From the NCBI RefSeq assembly GCF_000002075.1, contig NW_004797370.1:1376399-1440398 (forward strand): 64,000 nucleotides of DNA, read 5' to 3'. Within the stretch, counting starts at the first letter, position 1; each line of letters starts with the position of its first letter. Below the pieces are notes generated by a model, which did no database searches, had not been told where the DNA came from, and worked only from the letters and a program-made list of their open reading frames with translations. Origin of the DNA: Aplysia californica (taxonomy: Eukaryota > Mollusca > Gastropoda > Aplysiida > Aplysiidae). The translations under genes and the position numbers were made by a program. This document shows, one piece after another, positions 50,501 through 62,500 of the stretch.

Positions 50501-53500
50501 ATTTTCAGCCTCCTGCAAAGCATACAGCAATACTTTATCAGATAACACTTATATAGCTGATATTATTCGATCCTAACTGTGTATATATGTGAAAATTAAT
50601 TTTCAGAAAAGTGGATCAAATATAATTTCTTCTTCATAAGCCATCAGAATTGCTAAAAATTTTGTGTATAATGTTTTTTTACAAGTATAGTATTATCAAT
50701 TGTAATTACTGTGGCGAATAACATAATTTGAGACAAAAGAAATGTTGGACTTTGTTTGGTGGATATACAGTTAGGGTCAGACAGTTGATGATATGTATGG
50801 TTTTAAAACGAATCTGAGCAGCTAGGACAAGTTGTGCTGAGATAACTCTAAATCATATTACCAAATAATCAATTTATTAAGGATGTAAAAGGGTTGGATA
50901 AATTCTTTTGTATAACAGCAAAAATGATACAAAAGGCATAAAACATCCATTTTGCGAACAACAGGAATGAAAAACCACGCATCAAAACATTGTTTAAGCA
51001 GCAATGTTTGCATCACTTTACAAAGAGATTTCACTAAAACATAAGAATACTCCTTGTTTGTTATCACTTGTAAAAAAGACAAAAAACTGGTAATACTAAC
51101 CACATTATTCTATCTACAACATAATTTGATTCAAATGGAGAAGTACAAGGCGTTATTGAACATAATATAGGTTATGTCACAATCCAAGCAATTGTTCCCC
51201 AGCGAGAAATCAAGCTGACACAGTATCAGACATCTCAAAGACCAACAAAAATTCGGACCCCAATGGATCTCAGTATTTTCACACATTAGCAAAGTCCCTT
51301 AACCAGCTGCTTCACAGAGGCCATCAAGCCATATGCCACTTAACTGTTGTTTTCCATTTCAACCCCAAAAAGCACACATTAAGTTGCAGCGATATGACCC
51401 TCCTGAGATATGACAACAAATAGTGAAAAATTTTGAAAAGGGTGAGGAAAGGAGGTAATTCCTACCTTATCACTAGAGGTTGACAGCAAAGATGCTTCTG
51501 AACCTCGCCGAGGTAACTTGCTGCAAGTGCGAGAAAATTATAACAAAGAAACTAAGAAACAATAAAAAAGAAATTATTAGCCGCATTCAAAAATAAATTT
51601 AAATAATAGCATTTTTATTTGATAAATAGATTATTACATAGCATGATATAAAATTACAACTAATAATAATGATAATAAAGATCACTTCTACAGCACCCAC
51701 TTCCCAGTGCTCTAGGTGCTTTACAATAAAATAAAGACTTCAATCAATGTTTCATCCATACTGGCCAATTCAACTAACAACAATTCTTTCAAATACACAT
51801 ACACTCGTAATCTAATGAAAAACACATACACAAAAAGACAATCACTGTGGCTACTGATAACACTTATTCTTGGAAGAACAAAAAAACTAATTAGTAAAAT
51901 GGGATTTAAATGAATGTGTTTTTAGATCAGAGTTGAAAGCATAAAAACAATTCTGGAGAACTACCTCCCCCGTTTGACCTGAAAATGTATAAAGGAGTCA
52001 AAAGTCAAAAAAATACTTCTGATGCTATGCCAAAAGGAACTGTTCAGTTGCCAATATTATAAGGAACTACTGCTGATTTTGTGAGAGACTTGTTTTTAAC
52101 CTTCGTCCGGCGGGGGCTGGGTTTATGTCGCCCGATAAGCCTATTTCGACACCTCGTCTTCGTTCCCGTCCCGCGCCAGTCCCCTGGCTCAGCGCATGTG
52201 CGCCGAGCATCATCTCCGTTCCATTCGGGTCCTACGTCGGACCCGCATTCACGCAGCTCAAGTGTGTGTGTGTCAGTCTGCTTGAGTTTGTGTGCGTATG
52301 TGGCCTACTTCTAAAATCGCCTGCGTTGGTTCGTAACCGAGGCATACGTCTCATTCAAAACACTCCAAGTCGGTAGCTCTAGATGTTCGTCCAATGAAAT
52401 TAGAACAAATTGACAAACTTAGACATGAGGAGCTCGAAAGGATAGTCAAGAAACAAGACTTCCATTTTTCTTAAAAAAATATCTTTCAAATGAGCTTGAT
52501 TTTGTATGAAATGATACTACCTTATAAAAAATAAGCTTGTTTGATAATTTTGAATACCATTCTGCAGGTAAAAAGAACATTTTGAGCGTAAAACATTCGG
52601 AAATTGACTTATATTATCCCCTTTCGAACCTGAGATCATTCATAACAACAAGAAGGTCTAGAAGATTATTCGAATGGGCGTAACTTCTCGTAATGTCTGA
52701 CCAGCTTGTGAGAGGGGGTTATTCATGTCTCGTAACAGTTTATAAATAGAAAGCTATAAAATAGAGTGTTATTTTCATCAACGATTAACACACTCCCACG
52801 GTATTAATGGCGAAAACACACTTTTCCTGGCCCGCTTGCAGTACATCAACAGTACACATTGAGTGACCCCGGCAGCCTGCCTGGAACGTCCGACGTAATT
52901 GGTTGCTGATAAGATTCGCATCTCAGCACAGATGCAGGACAAGAGTTAAGAGATTAAATGATGACTGATGGGAGATCAATCCTCTTTCCACATCTAACTT
53001 TGAATTGACTTCTCAAACATTTCTCCCATTAATTGCTGACACTCTTTCATATGAACATTAATTTAGATTACTATATAAATCCATTCAAGATCTAAATAAA
53101 AAACTGCTTTCTCAAAGTAGAACAGACTCATAGACCTAAATTATGACAATGAGAGAAGTTTCAGGTTAATAATTGAACAAGCTTAAAAAATTCTTCAGCT
53201 ATCAGAAAGGATACACTAGTTCTTCAACATTCAACTCCCAAAGCTTTCTTTTTCTTTAGCTTTCACTGTAAAATGGAAATTTCCTACGGCAAGAAAATTA
53301 AAAGCCTGGCCATGGCTAATGGCAAAGACAAATGATAAACAAACATTATATTTACCTTGGACGAGGTTTTGGAGCTTCGGTTGAGGATAAGAAATTCACC
53401 AGGAATTCGTCTAGATGCTGACCTTTCTGCATGACAAAAAGAATAATTCAATTAGCCATGGACATCATACACTTGCATAATTCAATACAAGTTATCAAGA

Positions 53501-56500
53501 GTGTTGATCACAGTAGAACCAACAATGATGATACCTCATGGTGGGTTGTCCAGATATCGTCATAAGACAACATAACAAGAGTAAGTCAACAACGGCACAA
53601 AAATCATCAAATTTCTTCAGCTGTAGGGAAAGACAGTACAGTTTTGAACTCCTTCAGAGAGATTTCATTACTCTGATTTTAAGACCTCAAAAATATTCAC
53701 AGACTTCTTTTCCCAACAGCTTATCACACAGATCTTCTTAAAGTTACCATTCACATTGAGTGGGATACAGATTAAGCGATAGAGAAATGCTGATGTTACT
53801 TAGTGATGGTTTACAACGAGTTAGCATAATGGTCACATTTTTCAGGTAAGTGAAGTAGTAACATGGACAAAAAGAGGATTGGAGCGCACTAACCACACAA
53901 ACTTTGTTTAAAAAATGAAAAATTCTTGAAAACAGTATTTGCTAACATTTCAAGATGATCTTTCTGAATAAATCAACTCATTGTGATGCTTGGGTCACAT
54001 AAACAGTACAAAAGAACACAAGCCATAGGAATGACCAGTTGCGGAAAAGACTGATTTGAACCTGGGAATAGTAAAGATGTGTATTCTCTCAAAGTATTTG
54101 ACTTAAAAACCAATACTTTGTTACTTAAGAGACATCAAAATAAACGAAGGGTGCTAGGAAGTGAAAAAAAGAATTTTCCGGTCTCTCTGCCATGAAGCCA
54201 ACTGGCTATTAACAATTCTCTACAAATTGGATAAAAAATCAAAATCTGTGAAAAGTCATGACTGTGGGAATATGAACTGCTATGTCTTATCAAAGGAAAA
54301 TGACAGATGATGTTCCTTTGCAATACCTGACAAGGATGAATGAAAAGTGTAAAACATTTTACAAGGACTTACCTCTTTCACTAACTTGGTCTTTACATAC
54401 TTGCCTGAAGACAAAAAGTAAATAACAATCTTTCATGATTTTGCTCCTGAACGTGAGCAACCCACACCCCCCACCACACACCTTGAACCCACACCCCCCA
54501 CCACACACCTTGAACCCACACCCCCCACCACACACCTTGAACCCACACCCCCCACCACANNNNNNNNNNNNNNNNNNNNNNNNNNNNNNNNNNNNNNNNN
54601 NNNNNNNNNNNNNNNNNNNNNNNNNNNNNNNNNNNNNNNNNNNNNNNNNNNNNNNNNNNNNNNNNNNNNNNNNNNNNNNNNNNNNNNNNNNNNNNNNNNN
54701 NNNNNNNNNNNNNNNNNNNNNNNNNNNNNNNNNNNNNNNNNNNNNNNNNNNNNNNNNNNNNNNNNNNNNNNNNNNNNNNNNNNNNNNNNNNNNNNNNNNN
54801 NNNNNNNNNNNNNNNNNNNNNNNNNNNNNNNNNNNNNNNNNNNNNNNNNNNNNNNNNNNNNNNNNNNNNNNNNNNNNNNNNNNNNNNNNNNNNNNNNNNN
54901 NNNNNNNNNNNNNNNNNNNNNNNNNNNNNNNNNNNNNNNNNNNNNNNNNNNNNNNNNNNNNNNNNNNNNNNNNNNNNNNNNNNNNNNNNNNNNNNNNNNN
55001 NNNNNNNNNNNNNNNNNNNNNNNNNNNNNNNNNNNNNNNNNNNNNNNNNNNNNNNNNNNNNNNNNNNNNNNNNNNNNNNNNNNNNNNNNNNNNNNNNNNN
55101 NNNNNNNNNNNNNNNNNNNNNNNNNNNNNNNNNNNNNNNNNAACAAACACAAAAAAGAAGGAGGGGAGATAAGGATGATAGATGTGTGATAGGAAAGAAG
55201 GAGCAAACCGCACCAGAGCACCCGCCAACCACCCGCTTTGCTTTCAAACATCCAGCATAATTGGATCACAACATAAAAAACAAATAACATCCCATGACAG
55301 GTAATTACTTTGGACAAATAGATAATATTAACGATACAAATGATAGATAGATCGAATAATGGTAAACACGCTGGGTTTAGAGGTCAAACCGAAATATCTT
55401 ATTGACCATTATGTATGCATCTGAACAAAAAGTATGACAGAGACAGCACTTTGCTTCAAGAAAATATAATGAAAGAAAAATACAAAGGTTTGTTGTCAGT
55501 TACCAAGCTTAATATCTGGCAGGAAACTAGTTGAAAATTCATGCTCTGAGGTTAAAAAGTTGTACAATAGTTCACTATTCTTCAGCTGGGGCTTGGTCAG
55601 CAATTTCTGAAAAGAATGGAGACAAAAGGACACTTTTTTAAAAAAGCAGTAACAAATCTGGACACAGAATGAGGCAAAATAAATGGAGACATGATTAAAT
55701 TGTACCAGTAAAATTCAAGAAAAAACTTTAGAAATTCTGGAGAAAATAACGCTTAAACAATATTATGCTGGTATCACCTTCAGTCCTGAAAATATGGATA
55801 GTCACTTATTTGCCGAGTTGTAGCAACCCATTTGTTTGTTTTACCATGGCACTCAGTCTTCCTTGTCTGAGACATTGTCTTTTGTTTTATCCTTGTACAG
55901 CACACTGTCTTCCTTGCCCGATACACTTCATAGAATTTAACACTACAACAGTCCCAGAACCTCCCTTTCCACACTCCCCCCCCTCCAAATTTATTTTTTT
56001 AAATTAAAAAATCCAAAAACAAAAACAAAAATGAAAAAACAACATTTTAATAGGCCTTAAGGCAGCCCAAAGTCTGTCACTGCCTCTGGCTGGGACCTCA
56101 GAATAGAATATTTTTTCTTTTTCATTTTGATCAGTCAGGCCTACGACGGCCACCCGTCTAGGACAGCCACTTTTCTCATTGGCAAAGAGTGGCAGTGTTG
56201 GACAATTTTGACTGTAGTGATATAGTGAACCAAATGTTGTAAAAGAAGAATAGAAGCTAAGAAGGAATGAACCATACTTCTAAAAGGAGACAAATTACAG
56301 CTTTGAGAGGAGCAACAATATCAAAGTGATGTTCCATGGCTGAAATTATTCAATGTAAAAAAAAAAAAATAAAAAAAAAAGAAACTCCCATAATTTAGAC
56401 CACACTGACTCTTTAATTACCTGTAAGTAGCTTTCCACATCCCCTTTCTTTGCTTCCATGAAATTCTGATTTTTTGTGCCAAAGGATTTCTTTGCTGGCA

Positions 56501-56668
56501 ATTGACAATCGAGAGATTCTCCTGTTGGATGAACAAAATCACTTTCAAAGATAGAGACATTAAGTAAATTGATGCTTTACAAACCTCTCACTGACTTTCT
56601 AAAAAGATAACCATAATACATGTAATTGTCATGATAATAAAAGCAATAATTATAAAAATTATAATAAC

Positions 56669-56702
<34 letters not shown>

Positions 56703-59462
56703 TAATAGCATTCATATGGCAAGTATCCCGATAATCATAATACATGCCATTGTAATAGTAATGATAGCAATAATTATAATAATTATAACAACAATAATAA
56801 TAATACAATATCATTAATACGGCAAGTATCCCGATTGAAAAGATCAATGTGCTTTACAATTTATCTTTACCATGACAGACCCGTAGCATTAAAAATTATT
56901 CTTAGCTTTCTGGAAATTATCAGTGCATGTTGCCATTTTTCAGGCGTTCAAATGCTAAAATACTGTCAAGATCTGTGTGTTTGCTATGCATCTTCATCAA
57001 CCTGAGTGAAAGATAACATTCTTTTTGTGAAGTGTCTTTCCCCAAGGACTCAGAGTCAGACCCAGACATTGTGACCTTATGGTTGCAAGTCTGGCGTCTG
57101 GCAAACTACATCTTTTCACCCTATCTGCCCCCCCCCCCTCCTCCCTCCCCTCACTTGGCTTCAAAAGGTTCAAAATCAAAGCCAAATTCTTTTTGTTATA
57201 CCTCCCAGGAATGACAATAGAATTAACAACAGATTGATTTAAAATATCCTTTCAGGATTCTTAATAACAGACTGCAAAAACAACTCTACTGTTGAAAAGT
57301 AAGTTTCTAGTTTCTATTCACATATGGATATAATGAGCTGCAGCGATCTGCAGACTTCCAAAACAGTCAAAAAGCGAAAGAACAAAACAACACTTGATAA
57401 AACAGATCATTACCATGAAACTCTGAAAGCTTTTGCTCCAAGACATAGAACTCAGAATATCGTCTGTAAAAAAAAAAGAACAAAAAACATTAATATAATT
57501 TATGGAACAGTGCTATGAACTTGTATTTTAAAAAACACGCTATCTGAACTATGGTGATAACATACTCAGATGGCATTTCAGTAAAACATTCATATCATAA
57601 AAGACTGCCAAACACTATCAGTACATTAGAGAGTAGTTGTCATAGCCACAATACACAGAAGAATAACCATAAAGAACTCTTGCTTCTAGTAACATTGTGG
57701 ATGTGCACAATCATCAGGGAAATGTTAAACTCTTGTTATAGTAAACATTTCACGGCACTTGCAACAAAATAAGGTTGTATAAGTGCTAAAGATTAGAGGT
57801 GTTACAAGAGAGTAACAACCACAAAAAAGAAAGAGGAGAAATCAGGATGATAAATGTCTGATAGAGGTTCGAAGAAGCAAACCCCACCAGAGCACCCGCC
57901 AACCACCCACATGTAAAAGTCAATTGGACAAAACTTTGTGCAGTTATATAAAGTACCAGATTATCAAGCCTCTGACTTAAAAATCACAACAGAACAAAGA
58001 AGATATTATGAATAAATGTCTAACTTGGGAAACTCATTTTTTCTTTCTTTCACCTGTGTTCTACAGGCACTGCAGTTAGGTGAATCAAAAGCCTTTTCCT
58101 TACATGACCATTGTCCCACTTACCTTGCAACAGTCCACTGTGATTTCACCTCATCCCCTGAGAAAAAAAATGGCAATGTTCACAAAATCGACAGAAAAAT
58201 ATTAACATGTGTTAAACCCCCCCCCCCAAAAAAAAACCAAACTTGTTTTCAGAAAGGTTTAAAATCGTCTAACAACTCCTTTTAATAAGAGCCGTGTTGC
58301 ATATTGACCAGGAATGTGCTAAAGCCGACCAGACACAGAAACAAAATTAATAATACATTAGGGTTTAATCTTGAATAAGGAGATCCACAATGGTTTTACA
58401 TCTGAAATGAGTTATGCCCTTCCCAGAAGAAGATACTGATTTAAAGCAACATAAATGGCAAGCACTGGCAATATGTAAGGTGCAACTTCGGTAACAAAAT
58501 AATAATAAAAGTAACACAAATTTATAATAATAATGAAAATAAAAACTATAAACATAACGCTGATAAAATGATAATCATTATACCAGCCATCACCACCAAC
58601 ACTACCGCTTCTAGTGCTTAAAGAAGTGCATTTTTATTTCACTGGAAGAGAATTCAACACTCTTTATAGCACACATTACATGAACATACATATTTGTTCA
58701 TAAATGGCAACATTTAGAAACCAACACATAATTTCCATCTCTCTCTTTCTCTCCCCCCCCTCCCCCCACACACACTATCTCACTCTCTCTCTCTCTCTCC
58801 TTTCTTCTCTCTCTTCCTGCCTAATTATGTAGATAGTAAAGCACAAAGAGCTAGCTGTTGAGCAGGAGTGTGCGCTGTACAAATACTATCTATTATCATC
58901 ATCATTATTATTATCAACTACCTTCCCCCACATCCACTCGCCGCACATCCACGATAAACACAAAGTACTGTTTCCGAGGGTTCTCCAGGTCGGGTCTCGC
59001 CCCGATCCTGGGGATGGTCACACGCCAGGAACTCAGGTCGTTCATTGACCAGTCACCCTCTGACACTGGATCCTCCAGCTCTTCATCCAGTATCAAAGAT
59101 GACTGAAATGGACACAAAAAAACCCATGGACAACTATTAGTATAGTTTAGTTTTAGTAAATTTTAAGCCACTTGCAACACAATAAGGTCATATGAGTGCC
59201 AAAGATTAGAAGGGTTACAAGAGAGTAATAAACACAATAAAAAGAATTCTGAGAAAGTATCTATCTTAACACTATTAATGTTTATATTACTGTTCATCTA
59301 TATTATGCATGTGACTGTGAGCCTGTTTGTGAGTTCAAGCATAGGCCCCTACCATCATATTATTATGGCTATGTGCAGATATGTGTGGAAGAGAGGATGT
59401 GTGAGGGAAGAGTGTGTGTGTATATTGGCGTGCACATGTATGTGCATATGTGTGTGTGTGCA

Positions 59463-59519
<57 letters not shown>

Positions 59520-62500
59520 ATATGTGTGTGTACATGTGTACTTGGCGGAACACCAAACCAATGTGGACAATAAAGAAGTACCTTATCTTATCTTATCTCT
59601 TAAAGAAAGAGGAGAGATAAGGATGACAGATATTTGAGAGGAAAGAAGGAGCAAAACATACCAGAACACCCGCCAACCACCCATAAGGACACTTCGAAAA
59701 TGTTTGAAAAAACAAAGTTTTCATTAATAATTGTGTACCAAAAGAAGACACATATGAATTCTCAATAACTTCCTCGGCTGGCTTGATATTTCAGTTTTCC
59801 ATGTCAGTCTCCTAGTTTAGTTTTAGTAAGAGTTCTAGAGCACTTGCAACACAATAAGGTCATAACAGTGTTGTAGATTAGAGGTGTTACAAGAGTGAAA
59901 CAAACCCCCCAAAAAATGAAGGAGAAGAGATGAAGATGACAGACATTTGATAGAAAAGAAGACTCCTGGGAGTCACAGACTCATAGCTTGTTTAATGCTT
60001 ACTTTACTTAATTTTACTTTTTCCTTCCTCTGGTATCCTTAGGATTGCAAGGGGAGGTGCAGGTTTCTGTCCTGTGCTACATGTGTAGCGTCTGTGATAG
60101 ACATGTCATGTTGTTCCACCTTTTTAAACCCATCCGGCAAGGTCTTTCTTGTTATGTGCATACCACTATAATTCTACTTATAGTCCAACAACCCATTCCC
60201 AGCAAGGTGAAGAGAAGATTATATATATATAAGCCTTATCATACATTTGTGGACTGACAGGATAGACTTAGAGAAAGTATAATATCACACTCACATTCAA
60301 GGAATTCAGAGACATAGTATCAGGATCTGAATCAAAACTGGCAAGTTTTTCCTCTGAAATAAAAAAAAAACACTTTAAGGGTTCAATATATAAAGACTTG
60401 AATACTTTCATGTCAAAGGACACATAAAATTAAAAGAAACTATAGATAAATAAGCAATCTTAACATAAAATGAACTGAACAGTATACAGACCAAAAAGAT
60501 CAGGAAAATAAAAGGAAAGCATGAAGTATAGACGGAACAATCATCAAATCAAACGCTAAAAGGACATCTGTGAGTAGTGATAAGTCCATGAATATATAAG
60601 ACCATACAATCAGGAAAGTAATAAATGCTCAATAAATGAGAAATATAGAGGTCTGATCAGCCAGTAACATGTGCGGAGACCTCTAGTAGTAAAAGGCAAT
60701 CATCATTAGCATGTTCATTTTTAAATTTGTTCATAGAATTGTTTATAAATTACCAGATGAACGGAAGACATCTTTCAGTTTGCTTCTAAACTGGGCAAGA
60801 GAAAAATCTTTTTTCTTTGGCTGCCTGAGAAGAAAAAGAAAACAAAAGTGTAAGTTGTAAGAAACAGATATTTTAGCAGCCGTCATTTTCAAATGACGAA
60901 TCGTCCTTAACACTCCCCCCCCCCCACCCCAAAAAAAGAAGTCCAAAACAAAACCCCTTATTACAAAAATCTCTCACTTTACTCTAAAATCTCTCCTTTT
61001 GAATATCTCACACTTGAAAAAGCATTTTGATAAAACTTGTAAAATTGAGATCCCCACAATCAAACATGAGTCATGGTAAAATCTCCCTTTCCCCACAGTG
61101 CATGCTCACACAAAACACATACTCGAATAAGATAATTCCTATCAAAATAATAAAGTACAGCTGTAAACAATCTGCATCTTTAGCAAATCTTATTAAGAAA
61201 TCATATAAATCCTCCAGAAAAAAACCCTTAAAAGAAGGATCTAAAATCTTCAGCATAGATTAGGAAATACATCATCACATCTGCATGGTAAAAAACAACC
61301 AAGAAACATTTAATGATTCAAAGAGGGGGTGGGGGTGGGGGGCTATGTCTAGCTTGACTCCAAAACACTTAAAAAGGCATCTACTAATAATCAAGTATCG
61401 GGTTGATATCTGGAAGAAACAGCATTAACACCCTCAGAAAGTGTGGAAACTAGAACCTTCGGAGGTTACCAAATATTAGGAAATGAGGCACCTATTAGAA
61501 ATAAAATTTAGGCAGATATGCATCAGTACACTTCCATTAACCATGGACAGTAAAACCCGGTTAATGCCACCTCACACAAGTGAAACACCTGGGGTTATGA
61601 TAAAGTATTGGTGTGAATAAAAAAAGAAATATATTTACAACTCCCGCATCAATTTTAATTAAATGAGCTGTCAGCAAAATCTGTTGGGACACTTCTGTTG
61701 CAGTAAGAGAAAGGAAGATATTTTGGTACTATTACAAATTTAAAAAAACTGTGCAGCAATGACCAATCACACTCTTACAGCTATCAAAGGTTTATCCAGA
61801 TCTGAAGATACACTTCTATATTTTCACTTCATGTACTTTACACCAAGATCATTTCTTCTGCTTTTTCACTACTGGACAACAACCACGCCAAGTATTAAGG
61901 TGAAAAAAAAAAAGCAAAGTCCTGTTAAAGAACTTTTCTGATAATTTGAAGACTATCTTAAAGTTTGTCTTGGCAATAATCGCATTGTACTGAACCTAAA
62001 AAGACAGAGGCACAAGACGAGATTGAAACTAAATTCTGAAATCAATGAAATTGAAATAGTTGATGCAATAATAAAAAACTTTAGACACTTACATAAAAGG
62101 CTTAGCCTTTCCCCAACTATTCAATCCCAAAGACTTATCCACAAGCCTTCCGAACAGAGAAACTCTAGAGTTGTCTTTCATAAAAGTTATTACTGCAAAG
62201 AAGGTAATTAAGCAGTCTAGCTTCAAAACGGGTTATAGGACAAGCACAACGAAGACCATCCAGACAGGAAGAAGTCACCCTTTCAACAAATAACTGTAAT
62301 ATTTGTTGATAACCTACACAAGAATCAAACCTGGTGATTTGGATTAATTGTGTTTTATCATCTCAATGTCAGTAAAATGTTGACTTTAAAAATATTAGTA
62401 TAAACTTATTTTTGTTTCTTATCAAAACACATCATATGGCTCAGGATATTTCAGTCATTTTTACAGCAAAAACAATAACTTTTAAAATCATCAATCAGAT

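Larger units (their letters stand above)
55504..59102 (-). other. SNX14: SNX14 exons encoding the PX domain
   Basis: Exons 59102-58922 to 55606-55504. The domain starts about LSSWRVTIPRIG, then PRKQYFVFIVDVRRVD (beta strands), QWTVARRYSEFYVLEQKL (strand 3 and helix 1) and LPAKKSFGTKN (the PPK-like loop). The RRY-S-x-F motif holds the arginine that in other PX domains contacts PI3P; the mammalian SNX14 PX domain is reported to bind PI3P poorly or not at all, so lipid binding should not be assumed. Confidence 0.88.

Noticed and set aside
54359-55317. Open frames of 245-294 residues spanning the second gap
   Set aside because: Almost entirely N, with 27-bp minisatellite on one side; no coding evidence.
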